A stretch of 9,109 nucleotides of DNA from Paracoccaceae bacterium (lineage in GTDB: Bacteria; Pseudomonadota; Alphaproteobacteria; Rhodobacterales; Rhodobacteraceae), in the NCBI GenBank assembly GCA_021648225.1, contig JAKITE010000115.1, forward strand, positions 1-9,109, read 5' to 3'. Both the position numbers and the translations under genes were made by a program. Positions within the stretch are counted from its first letter, which is position 1. The number at the start of each line of letters is the position of its first letter. The notes beneath the pieces are model-generated. The model did no database searches, was not told the origin of the DNA, and saw only the letters and a list, made by a program, of their open reading frames with translations. Shown in pieces: positions 1-6,104 of this stretch.

Positions 1-2
1 CC

Positions 3-596
3 GCAACACTGGATAAGCGTTTTAGCGAAACAAGACGGCGGCACCCGCTTTCAAAAGATGGCTCGGCGGCGATGGGTATTGAACAGGAGTTGGCGATTCT
101 GGGCGGGTTGCGGGCCAGTGCAGATGTTTTAATAGATACCACAACCATGTCACCCCATGATTTGCGCGATGAAATTTCCAGATGGTTTAGCACTAAACTA
201 TCCAGCGACTTATCGGTTTCGGTGCAGTCATTTTCCTATAAACGCGGCACGCCGCGTAATGTTGATATGGTGCTGGATTGCCGGTTCTTGCAAAACCCGC
301 ATTGGCAGGCAGAATTGCGTAAACTAACCGGCATGGATAGCGCGGTTTCCGATTATGTCAAAGATGATCATAATTTTGACCCGTTTTTTGACAAACTGAC
401 CGATATGTTGCTGCTGTTATTGCCCGCCTATCGCGCCGAGGGAAAATCGTATTTCAGTGTGGCGCTTGGCTGCACCGGCGGGCAGCACAGGTCTGTTACT
501 GTGGCGGAATGTCTGGCGAAAACCCTTGCGGATAAGGGCTGGCAGGTGTCTATTCGCCATCGTGAAATGGAACGCCGTCTGGGTTCGGCTGGCTAG
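3..596 (+). CDS. rapZ: RapZ family nucleotide-binding regulatory protein, 3' part
   Basis: The open frame enters from the left edge and ends at TAG 594-596, giving the last 197 residues. RapZ proteins are usually about 290-300 residues, so roughly the first third, including the Walker A ATP/GTP site, lies outside. The frame is open before the first ATG at 72 and encodes the family motif RFSETRRRHPL, so that ATG is internal. Further family marks are SYKRGTPRNVDMVLDCRFL, NPHW, LPAYRAEGKSY and GCTGGQHRS (about 468-494) in the C-terminal domain. In enterobacteria RapZ binds glucosamine-6-phosphate and guides small-RNA decay; in alphaproteobacteria its role is less defined, but it commonly sits between a short hprK and the EIIA/HPr genes. 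Its stop overlaps the ribosome site of the next gene, which indicates one operon. The family call is firm; the exact cellular role here is not. Confidence 0.95.
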   Translation, partial: ATLDKRFSETRRRHPLSKDGSAAMGIEQELAILGGLRASADVLIDTTTMSPHDLRDEISRWFSTKLSSDLSVSVQSFSYKRGTPRNVDMVLDCRFLQNPHWQAELRKLTGMDSAVSDYVKDDHNFDPFFDKLTDMLLLLLPAYRAEGKSYFSVALGCTGGQHRSVTVAECLAKTLADKGWQVSIRHREMERRLGSAG

Positions 597-601
597 GAAA
601 G
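595..601 (+). promoter_or_regulatory. Ribosome binding site that fixes a TTG start for EIIA
   Basis: AGGAAAG lies 8 bases before TTG 610 and overlaps the rapZ stop codon. It decides the start of the EIIA gene. The only ATG of the open frame upstream of the conserved core is at 457, deep inside rapZ, and would add about 50 residues that are just rapZ read in another frame. Confidence 0.75.
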
Positions 602-609
602 TTATTGAA

Positions 610-1011
610 TTGATCGGTATTGTGATTGTGGCGCATGGCGGATTGGCAGGTGAATACCTGTTGGCGATGGAACATGTGGTTGGCAAACATGAGGGCACGC
701 GCGCGGTTTCTATTTTGGCAACTGATGATCTTGACCTTAAACAAATTGAAATATGTCAAGCGGTTAACGATGTTGATAGCGGCGGCGGTGTGGTTGTTGT
801 GGTTGATATGTTTGGCGGCACGCCTTCAAATCTGGCAATTCGGGCATGTGGCCCGGGGCCGCGCAAGGTTTTGTATGGTGCCAATTTACCGATGCTGGTC
901 AAGCTGGCAAAATCCCGAAATATGAGCTTGGATGAATCAGTGCGATGTGCCAGAGATGCGGGGCGCAAATATCTTGATTCAATGCAGCCAAGTGCAGGGA
1001 AAACCAACTAA
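610..1011 (+). CDS. manX: PTS mannose-family EIIA, regulatory phosphocarrier
   Basis: This 133-residue soluble protein is a single mannose-type EIIA domain. Starting at TTG 610 gives MIGIVIVAHGGLA, the normal N terminus of the family, with His9 as the expected phosphoryl-accepting residue. DMFGGTPSN at residues 67-74 and GANLPML at 90-96 are the other conserved loops. It would receive phosphate from HPr. No EIIB, EIIC or EIID gene is present, which fits the regulatory PTS of alphaproteobacteria rather than sugar import. The stop TAA shares one base with the ATG of HPr, so translation is probably coupled. The family assignment is firm; the regulatory target cannot be seen. Confidence 0.93.
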   Translation: MIGIVIVAHGGLAGEYLLAMEHVVGKHEGTRAVSILATDDLDLKQIEICQAVNDVDSGGGVVVVVDMFGGTPSNLAIRACGPGPRKVLYGANLPMLVKLAKSRNMSLDESVRCARDAGRKYLDSMQPSAGKTN

Positions 1012-1271
1012 TGATCTTGAATATTATCAATGTGAAGGGGCTTCATGCCCGCGCTTCTGGCCGTTTTGTGGAGGTTTGCGAATCTTTTGACGCAAAAGCC
1101 ACAGTATCCAAAGATGGTGAAACCGTTGCCGGAGATTCGATTTTGGGCCTGATGACCCTTTCTGCTTCGCTTGGCAGCGAAATCGATGTGGTCACAAGCG
1201 GACCACAAGCCGAAGCCTTGCTCGAGGCGTTGAAAAAACTGGTGGATAACAAGTTTGGCGAAGACAAATAA
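1011..1271 (+). CDS. ptsH: Phosphocarrier protein HPr
   Basis: This 86-residue protein has the full HPr pattern. GLHARAS carries the His12 phosphorylation site used by enzyme I, and GDSILGLMTLSAS carries Ser43, the position equivalent to the serine modified by HPr kinase (Ser46 in Bacillus). That matches the usual alphaproteobacterial cluster in which hprK lies upstream of rapZ. HPr passes phosphate to the EIIA encoded just before it. ATG 1011 overlaps the EIIA stop by one base and is preceded by AGGGA at 996-1000, 10 bases away. Enzyme I is not in the window. Only 9 bases separate its stop from the stop of the convergent dehydrogenase gene, so no dedicated terminator fits there. Confidence 0.95.
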   Translation: MILNIINVKGLHARASGRFVEVCESFDAKATVSKDGETVAGDSILGLMTLSASLGSEIDVVTSGPQAEALLEALKKLVDNKFGEDK

Positions 1272-1280
1272 GCGTTAAAA

Positions 1281-2156
1281 TCAACGGGTCGGCACCGGAA
1301 ACTCGCCGCGATAATCATAAAACCCGCGCTTGGTTTTGCGACCCAGCCAACCGGCCTCGACATATTTTGTCAGCAGCGGGCAGGGGCGATATTTGGTATC
1401 TGCCAGCCCTTCATGCAGCACATTCATGATCGCCAAACAGGTATCCAGCCCGATAAAATCAGCCAATTCCAATGGGCCCATCGGGTGATTTGCGCCTAAT
1501 TTTAGCGAAGTATCAATGCTTTGCACGGTTCCAACGCCTTCATAAAGCGTGTAAACCGCCTCGTTAATCATTGGCATCAGAATGCGGTTAACGATAAAGG
1601 CGGGAAAATCCTCGGCACTGGTGGAGGTTTTTCCGAGCCGTTCAACCACGGTTTCAAGCGCCTTAAAGGTCGGCTCATCGGTGGCGATGCCGCGAATAAG
1701 CTCTACCAATTGCATCACCGGCACCGGATTCATAAAATGAAAGCCCATAAACCGTTCGGGCCGGTCGGTGCCCGCTGCCAGCCGCGTGATCGAAATGGAC
1801 GAGGTGTTGGAGGTAAGAATCGTGTGTTCAGCCAGATGCGGCGCGAGGTCCGCGAAAATCTGGCGTTTGATGGTTTCTACTTCGGTGGCGGCCTCGATAA
1901 TCAGGTCCAGCCCGCCGATCTGTTCAATGCTGTCAGATTTGGTAATCCGCGCCAGTGCTGCGGTTTTGGTTGCCTTGTCCAGCGCGCCCTTGCTGATTTG
2001 CCGATCCATATTGGATTCTATTTTTTTAACTGCACTATCAACGGCCTCAGTAGAAATATCATATAAAAATACGTCATAACCAGCCATGGCAAAGACATAG
2101 GCAATGCCGCTGCCCATCTGCCCCGCGCCGATAACTCCTACGGTTTTAATCGCCAT
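1281..2156 (-). CDS. hbd: 3-hydroxybutyryl-CoA dehydrogenase
   Basis: This 291-residue protein is a typical short monofunctional 3-hydroxyacyl-CoA dehydrogenase. It should interconvert 3-hydroxybutyryl-CoA and acetoacetyl-CoA with NAD(P) in the cytoplasm. The Rossmann motif GVIGAGQMGSGIA is at residues 7-19, and Asp33 ends the second strand, which suggests NAD preference. Catalytic positions match the family: Ser119, His140 (GFHFMNP), Glu152 and Asn190. The family signature DFPAFIVNRILMPMINEA (183-200) has Ala186 where many members have Gly. The ATG at 2156 is chosen over one 26 codons upstream because AAGGA at 2164-2168 sits 7 bases before it and the family starts there. It follows etfA after a terminator, so it may rely on read-through or its own promoter; only a weak candidate (TTGCGC 2206-2211, TAACCT 2182-2187, spacer 18) is visible. 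Confidence 0.95.
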   Translation of the reverse strand: MAIKTVGVIGAGQMGSGIAYVFAMAGYDVFLYDISTEAVDSAVKKIESNMDRQISKGALDKATKTAALARITKSDSIEQIGGLDLIIEAATEVETIKRQIFADLAPHLAEHTILTSNTSSISITRLAAGTDRPERFMGFHFMNPVPVMQLVELIRGIATDEPTFKALETVVERLGKTSTSAEDFPAFIVNRILMPMINEAVYTLYEGVGTVQSIDTSLKLGANHPMGPLELADFIGLDTCLAIMNVLHEGLADTKYRPCPLLTKYVEAGWLGRKTKRGFYDYRGEFPVPTR

Positions 2157-2222
2157 ATCGCATTCCTTTTTGATTTGGAGCAGGTTAATGCCTGTGGGCG
2201 GTTGCGCGCAAGCCTTTAACGC

Positions 2223-2250
2223 AAAAAGGCCCACCAGATGGCAGGCCTTT
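2223..2250 (-). terminator. Intrinsic terminator after etfA
   Basis: Read on the minus strand this forms an 11-pair stem (AAAGGCC, then two G-U type pairs, then CC) around an ATCT loop, closing with GGCCTTT and running into five T at 2227-2223. It starts 18 bases after the etfA stop. It probably ends or attenuates the etfBA transcript before hbd. The opposite strand has only three T after the stem, so it should work mainly on the minus strand. Confidence 0.75.
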
Positions 2251-2268
2251 CAACGAATTTTCGGGGGG

Positions 2269-3198
2269 TTAGCCCAGTGCGTCGTTCAATGCCGGAACCG
2301 CGTCAAACAGATCAGCAACCAGCCCGTAATCGGCCACTTGAAAGATCGGCGCTTCTTCGTCTTTGTTGATCGCGACAATAACCTTGCTGTCTTTCATGCC
2401 CGCCAAATGCTGGATCGCGCCTGAAATACCAATGGCGATATAAAGGTCGGGTGCGACCACTTTTCCGGTCTGGCCAACCTGCCAATCATTGGGGGCATAG
2501 CCTGAATCAACGGCAGCACGCGAGGCACCAACAGCGGCACCAAGTTTATCGGCTAATTGTTCGATTATTGCAAAATTCTCGGCGGATCCTACGCCACGAC
2601 CACCGGAAACGACAATTTTTGCGCTGGTCAGATCAGGCCGGTCAGAGGTTTGAACCTTGTCTTCAACCCATTCCGAAAGCCCCGGATTGGCAACCGCTGC
2701 GATTTTTTCAACCGAGGCAGAACCGGTTTCTGCCGCCGCGTCAAACCCTGTGGTGCGGATCGAAACAACCTTTTTATTATCGCTTGATTGCACGGTCTGG
2801 ATGGCGTTGCCCGCATAAATCGGGCGTTCAAACGTGTCAGCCGAGACAATGCCGGTCACATCCGAAATCACCATCACATCCAGCAAGGCCGCAACCCGTG
2901 GCAGGATATTTTTGCCATTGGTCGTGGCCGGAGCAACGATATGGTCATAATCGCCAGCCAGCGATACAATCAGATCCGCAATCGGTTCGGCCAGACCATT
3001 GCCATAGGCGGCATCGTCGGCACATAGCACTTTGGCAACACCGGCAATTTTCGCTGCTGCATCGGCTGCGCCACCGCAACCTGATGACGCACAAAGCACC
3101 GTAACATCCCCCAAAGCGGTTGCAGCGGTTACTGCTTTTGCGGTTTGATCCATGGAAAGTTCAGCACCCTGAACCTCGGCTAATAAAAGAACAGCCAT
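2269..3198 (-). CDS. etfA: Electron transfer flavoprotein alpha subunit
   Basis: This 309-residue protein is the FAD-carrying subunit of ETF, which accepts electrons from acyl-CoA dehydrogenases and passes them to ETF:ubiquinone oxidoreductase. The N-terminal ETF domain covers about residues 1-185 and the FAD domain the rest. FAD-binding marks are SGGRGVGS (198-205), GASRAAVDSGY (224-234), GQTGKVV (242-248) and the signature LYIAIGISGAIQHLAGMK (252-269) followed by INKDEEAPIF. Length is normal. The start codon overlaps the etfB stop by one base (TAATG), with a run of five G as ribosome site 7 bases upstream, so the two subunits are probably made together at equal ratio. An intrinsic terminator follows. 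Confidence 0.97.
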   Translation of the reverse strand: MAVLLLAEVQGAELSMDQTAKAVTAATALGDVTVLCASSGCGGAADAAAKIAGVAKVLCADDAAYGNGLAEPIADLIVSLAGDYDHIVAPATTNGKNILPRVAALLDVMVISDVTGIVSADTFERPIYAGNAIQTVQSSDNKKVVSIRTTGFDAAAETGSASVEKIAAVANPGLSEWVEDKVQTSDRPDLTSAKIVVSGGRGVGSAENFAIIEQLADKLGAAVGASRAAVDSGYAPNDWQVGQTGKVVAPDLYIAIGISGAIQHLAGMKDSKVIVAINKDEEAPIFQVADYGLVADLFDAVPALNDALG

Positions 3199-3959
3199 TA
3201 TAATACCCCCGCTTCGTCTTTGAGTTTGGCAACAAGTTCCGCCACATCGGCAACCTTGACCCCTGCCGCGCGTCCGGCCGGTTCGGTTGTGTTGGTGATG
3301 GTCAGACGCGGCGTGATATCAACGCCATAATCCGCCGGCGTTTTTTCCTCCATCGGTTTGCGCTTGGCTTTCATGATGTTTGGCAGGCTGGCATAGCGCG
3401 GTTCATTGAGGCGCAGATCAACCGTCACAATCGCCGGCATTTTTGCCTTGATGGTTTGCAAACCGCCGTCAACCTCGCGGGTCACGGTGGCGAAATCGCC
3501 GTCGATGGAAAGTTCAGACGCAAAGGTCGCTTGTGACCAGCCAAGCAGTGCCGCCAGCATCTGGCCGGTGGCGTTCATGTCATTATCAATTGCCTGTTTG
3601 CCCAGCAACATAAGGCCGGGCTGTTCTTCATCCGCCACAGCTTTTAGCAATTTTGCAACTGCCAGTGGTTCGATATCATTATGCACATCGTCGGCGGCAA
3701 TGATCAGAATGGCGCGATCCGCACCCATGGCCAGCGCGGTGCGCAGGGTTTCCTGATTTTGCTTGACGCCGATGGAAACGGCGATAATTTCAGACACGGT
3801 GCCAGCCTCCTTCAGGCGAATGGCTTCTTCCACCGCGATCTCGTCAAAAGGGTTCATCGACATTTTGACATTGGCAAGGTCAACCCCGGCTCCGTCAGCT
3901 TTCACGCGCACTTTGACGTTATAGTCAATCACGCGCTTTACAGGCACAAGCACCTTCAT
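3198..3959 (-). CDS. etfB: Electron transfer flavoprotein beta subunit
   Basis: This 253-residue protein is the AMP-binding subunit of ETF and the docking partner for acyl-CoA dehydrogenases. It begins MKVLVPVKRVIDYNVKVRV as family members do. The family signature with the dehydrogenase recognition loop, LNEPRYASLPNIMKAKRKP, is at residues 184-202, and GKQAIDNDMNATGQ (120-133) is the conserved nucleotide-binding stretch. ATG 3959 is preferred over an ATG 23 codons upstream because GGAG at 3967-3970 lies 7 bases before it and the upstream extension is not family-like. It is separated from the adenosyltransferase gene by a 90-base leader containing a dyad, which could give etfBA its own control. 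Confidence 0.97.
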   Translation of the reverse strand: MKVLVPVKRVIDYNVKVRVKADGAGVDLANVKMSMNPFDEIAVEEAIRLKEAGTVSEIIAVSIGVKQNQETLRTALAMGADRAILIIAADDVHNDIEPLAVAKLLKAVADEEQPGLMLLGKQAIDNDMNATGQMLAALLGWSQATFASELSIDGDFATVTREVDGGLQTIKAKMPAIVTVDLRLNEPRYASLPNIMKAKRKPMEEKTPADYGVDITPRLTITNTTEPAGRAAGVKVADVAELVAKLKDEAGVL

Positions 3960-3993
3960 TTGTTTTCTCCGTATTGGGCCCAAAATGGGGTTC

Positions 3994-4028
3994 TTGCGCA
4001 GATAATCAGCAATTATGCTGCGCTGCAA
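3994..4028. promoter_or_regulatory. Interrupted dyad in the etfBA leader
   Basis: TTGC-GCAG-ATAAT on one side mirrors ATTAT-CTGC-GCAA on the other around a CAGCA centre, with a one-base and a three-base bulge on one arm. That makes 13 paired positions ending 35 bases before the etfB ATG. A perfect 10-base palindrome, TTGGGCCCAA (3974-3983), follows on the etfB side. It could be an operator for a dimeric repressor or an RNA hairpin. No T-run follows, so it is not a standard terminator. The function is not known. Confidence 0.35.
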
Positions 4029-4049
4029 GATTTTCTTTGGGTCAAGCCG

Positions 4050-4622
4050 TTAACGATTGGCGCCCGGCACCCATAATACGTCGTCTAGCCCGTTATTATT
4101 GGCCGCACGCGCCGCAACAAAGAACCAATCCGACAAACGGTTAAGATATTTAACGGCTGCTGGCGTTACATCGCCCAAAAGGCTTAATTCAACCGCCAGC
4201 CTTTCAGCGCGGCGCGAGACGGTTCGGCAGACATGAAGCGCTGCCGCCAACGCGCCGCCCCCCGGCAGAACAAAGCTTTTTAACGGGGCAATATCGCGAT
4301 TCATCAAGTCTATTTCGGCTTCAAGTCGGTCTGTTTGTGTGGCCACCATGCGCAGGGGCGGATATTCGGCATTTGCGTCATTGGCAATATCGGGGCGGCA
4401 CAGGTCTGCGCCCAGATCAAACAGATCGTTTTGAATGCGTTCCAGCATTTTATCCATATCACCCGATGCATGCAGCCGCGCCATGCCGACAAATGCGTTG
4501 GTTTCATCCACCGTGCCATAGGCCGAAACCCGCAGGTCATGTTTGTTCACCCGCGCGCCATTGCCCAAAGCTGTTGTGCCTTTGTCGCCAGTGCGGGTAT
4601 AGATTTTGTTAAGCGTAACCAT
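4050..4622 (-). CDS. pduO: PduO-type ATP:cob(I)alamin adenosyltransferase
   Basis: This 190-residue protein transfers the adenosyl group of ATP to cob(I)alamin, making coenzyme B12 for mutases such as methylmalonyl- or ethylmalonyl-CoA mutase. The N-terminal ATP loop TRTGDKGTTALGNGARV is at residues 9-25, followed by RVSAYGTVDETNAFVG (31-46), LFDLGADL (67-74), FVLPGGG (117-123), the TVSRRAERLAVEL helix (134-146) and YLNRLSDWFFVAAR (159-172). These are the diagnostic blocks of the PduO/MMAB trimeric family, unlike the CobA or EutT types. The ATG follows the stop of the HIG1 gene with no gap and has only a weak ribosome site, so translation is probably coupled. An alternative name is cobO-like or mmaB. 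The mutase it serves is not in the window. Confidence 0.95.
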   Translation of the reverse strand: MVTLNKIYTRTGDKGTTALGNGARVNKHDLRVSAYGTVDETNAFVGMARLHASGDMDKMLERIQNDLFDLGADLCRPDIANDANAEYPPLRMVATQTDRLEAEIDLMNRDIAPLKSFVLPGGGALAAALHVCRTVSRRAERLAVELSLLGDVTPAAVKYLNRLSDWFFVAARAANNNGLDDVLWVPGANR

Positions 4623-4826
4623 TTAGTTGCTCTGCCGGAAAAAGATAAAAAGCATAAAAAAGATCACTGCCAGAAATTGCAACCCCACCCGCCAGCGCAT
4701 TAATTTATTGGCGTTTCTTTTGTGAAATTCGCCGCCTTTGGCAAAGGAAAGCAAACCAAGAACCAGCACCGCCAATGTGGCCAGCACTGCTAGAATAACC
4801 AGAATAAACAAAGGATCGGTAAACAT
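4623..4826 (-). CDS. Small two-helix membrane protein with HIG1-like motif
   Basis: This 67-residue protein has a hydrophobic helix at residues 5-28, a short polar loop (about 30-43) and a second helix at 48-63, so both ends should face the same side of the inner membrane. NKLMRWRVGLQ at 40-50 fits the R-x-R-x3-Q core of the HIG1 domain, known from mitochondrial proteins that associate with cytochrome oxidase and respiratory supercomplexes. The bacterial role is largely inferred from that. A strong site, AAGGAG at 4832-4837, overlaps the stop of the upstream SDR gene and sits 5 bases before the ATG. The stop touches the ATG of the adenosyltransferase. Tight packing on both sides makes it a real operon member. 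Confident as a gene, moderately confident as HIG1 family. Confidence 0.85.
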   Translation of the reverse strand: MFTDPLFILVILAVLATLAVLVLGLLSFAKGGEFHKRNANKLMRWRVGLQFLAVIFFMLFIFFRQSN

Positions 4827-4835
4827 GATAGCTCC

Positions 4836-5663
4836 TTAGCCGGAAAAAACCCGGTCTAGCATACGTTTGGGTAACAGCCGTCGGGCTGCTTCGGCAATAT
4901 AGGTGGGTGTGGTGACTTTGTAACGGGGTTTGGGGTTGCGGCTTTCCAGCGCATGGATCAGTTTTTTGGTAACGGCGCTGGCCGGCAGTTCAAATTTGTC
5001 AATTGCGGTTTTGGGTTCATACAGGCGCGGCATCAGTTTTTCCTCATAGACCGCGCGGTGGCTGGAATTTTTCCAATCAACCCATTTTTCAAAATGCGGG
5101 ATGGCGTTTTCGCGAATTTTGCTGGTGATCGGCCCGGGCTGGATCGAAATGAAATGCAGGCCGCTGCCACGGTTTTCATAACGCAAGGCATCGGTCATGG
5201 CTTCCATGGCAAATTTGGTGGCGCAATATGGCCCGCGCATCGGTAAAACAACAACTCCCAGCACCGATGAGCAGTTGATGATTCGCCCCGAACCCCGTGT
5301 TTTCATGGCAGGCAGCACTTGGCGAATTAACTCAAACTGGCCAAAAACATTGACCTCGAATATGGCGCGCAGGGCCGCAACGGGCATGTCCTCCGTGGCG
5401 CCGGGCTGGGCATAGGCGCCGTTGTTGAACAGCGCATCTAGCGTGCCGCCGGTCGCGTCAAAAACATGTTTGACCGCAACGTCAATACTATCCTGATCGG
5501 CATAATCCAGTTGCAGGCTTTCCAAGCCTTCGGATTTTAGCCGCGCCACGTCTTTTTCTTGGCGGCAACTGGCAAATACCCGCCAACCCCGCGCTGCCAG
5601 ACCATGGGCTGCGTCATAACCGATGCCGCTGGAACAGCCGGTAATTAGAATGGATCTTTGCAT
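4836..5663 (-). CDS. Classical short-chain dehydrogenase/reductase
   Basis: This 275-residue protein is a classical SDR. The coenzyme loop TGCSSGIG is at residues 8-15, Arg34 after the second strand suggests NADP(H), Asp53 precedes the adenine pocket, NNGA is at 80-83, and the catalytic tetrad is Asn105, Ser133, Tyr146 and Lys150 (YCATK). PG at 176-177 is the usual loop after strand six. The C-terminal tail, rich in Arg and Lys (PKPRYKV, RRLLPKRMLDRV), resembles the retinol/17-beta-hydroxysteroid dehydrogenase-like branch, whose tail often sits near the membrane. The substrate cannot be read from sequence. The start has only a G-run (5669-5673) as ribosome site. It is the first clear enzyme of the minus-strand operon and its stop overlaps the ribosome site of the HIG1 gene. 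Confidence 0.92.
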   Translation of the reverse strand: MQRSILITGCSSGIGYDAAHGLAARGWRVFASCRQEKDVARLKSEGLESLQLDYADQDSIDVAVKHVFDATGGTLDALFNNGAYAQPGATEDMPVAALRAIFEVNVFGQFELIRQVLPAMKTRGSGRIINCSSVLGVVVLPMRGPYCATKFAMEAMTDALRYENRGSGLHFISIQPGPITSKIRENAIPHFEKWVDWKNSSHRAVYEEKLMPRLYEPKTAIDKFELPASAVTKKLIHALESRNPKPRYKVTTPTYIAEAARRLLPKRMLDRVFSG

Positions 5664-5720
5664 ATTTGCCCCCGTTTTGCACAGGCATACAGCGAATAAT
5701 CAGGCAGGGGAAGCCTCTGG

Positions 5721-5749
5721 AAAAAATGGGGTTAAGCCGCGCGTGGCTT
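5721..5749 (-). terminator. Possible weak terminator after the four-cysteine gene
   Basis: On the minus strand AAGCC and GGCTT (5749-5734) pair around a six-base loop, and seven bases later six T occur (5726-5721). The stem is only 5 pairs and the T-run is displaced, so termination would be partial at best. It lies just after the stop of the small gene and before the SDR gene. Confidence 0.25.
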
Positions 5750-5750
5750 G

Positions 5751-5942
5751 TTAAGCAGGTTTGAACTCCCCGCACCATTGGTCGGATCTGGAGCTGGGAA
5801 AGCTGCCATCATCGGCGATGGTGCGGTTGATGGAATTACGCCGGCATTCGCCTGTTTTTGCTCCATCTCGGGGCAGTTCTTTGCGGTTGGTCAAGCTTCC
5901 GCCTTTGTAAGGCCACCAGAATTTACAGGATTTACACTCCAT
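5751..5942 (-). CDS. 63-residue four-cysteine protein, putative metal binding
   Basis: I do not know a named function. The protein starts MECKSCKFW, has GECRRNS at residues 31-37 and ends DQWCGEFKP, so its four cysteines are Cys3, Cys6, Cys33 and Cys57 in a CxxC...C...C arrangement. I recall the same pattern (CxxCxFW, GxCRR, DWCGEF) from small uncharacterised bacterial and phage proteins, so it looks conserved rather than a chance frame. A four-cysteine zinc site is the likely reading; an iron-sulfur site is possible. AAGGAG at 5949-5954 is 6 bases before the ATG and a good sigma70-type promoter lies just upstream. It is transcribed away from parC and towards the SDR gene 87 bases downstream, so it could be the first gene of that transcript. 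The plus-strand frame over the same bases is not parC. Confidence 0.8.
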   Translation of the reverse strand: MECKSCKFWWPYKGGSLTNRKELPRDGAKTGECRRNSINRTIADDGSFPSSRSDQWCGEFKPA

Positions 5943-5967
5943 TTCTTTCTCCTTGTGTTCAATGGCG

Positions 5968-5996
5968 TGTATAGGCGAGGGGAATACTGTTGTCTA
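5968..5996 (-). promoter_or_regulatory. Sigma70-type promoter for the four-cysteine gene
   Basis: On the minus strand TAGACA (5996-5991) and TATACA (5973-5968) are separated by exactly 17 bases. They match the -35 and -10 consensus at 5 of 6 and 4 of 6 positions. The predicted RNA start is near 5961, leaving a leader of about 20 bases that just contains the ribosome site. On the opposite strand TATACT at 5995-6000 could serve as a parC -10 element, but no good -35 accompanies it. Confidence 0.6.
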
Positions 5997-6104
5997 TACT
6001 ACGTATTGGTTGTCGTAACGCCGGTTGGTTGTTTTTTTGCCCTGTTGGCGATGCCCCGCCTATTTGCGCTGGACCGGCGCGAGCGGGCGTTATACACCAC
6101 ATCT

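Noticed and set aside
457..609. Longer EIIA protein starting at ATG 457
   Set aside because: The extra residues are rapZ read in another frame; the EIIA core begins exactly at TTG 610 with a good ribosome site.
1521..2066. 181-codon plus-strand open frame opposite hbd
   Set aside because: Shadow of hbd; no motif and no ribosome site.
2182..2211. Possible promoter for hbd (TTGCGC, 18 bases, TAACCT on the minus strand)
   Set aside because: The -10 matches only 3 of 6 positions; too weak to list as a feature, though hbd may need a promoter here.
2451..3104. 217-codon plus-strand open frame opposite etfA
   Set aside because: The composition (very high Arg, Gln, His and Pro) is that of a shadow frame and etfA is clearly real on the other strand.
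3957..4028. Longer EtfB starting at ATG 4028
   Set aside because: The 23 added residues run through the dyad, are not family-like, and a good GGAG site precedes ATG 3959.
5748..6104. In-frame N-terminal extension of parC of 119 residues
   Set aside because: It has no family similarity, runs antisense to the four-cysteine gene with its strong signals, and ParC homology begins just after the ATG at 6105.
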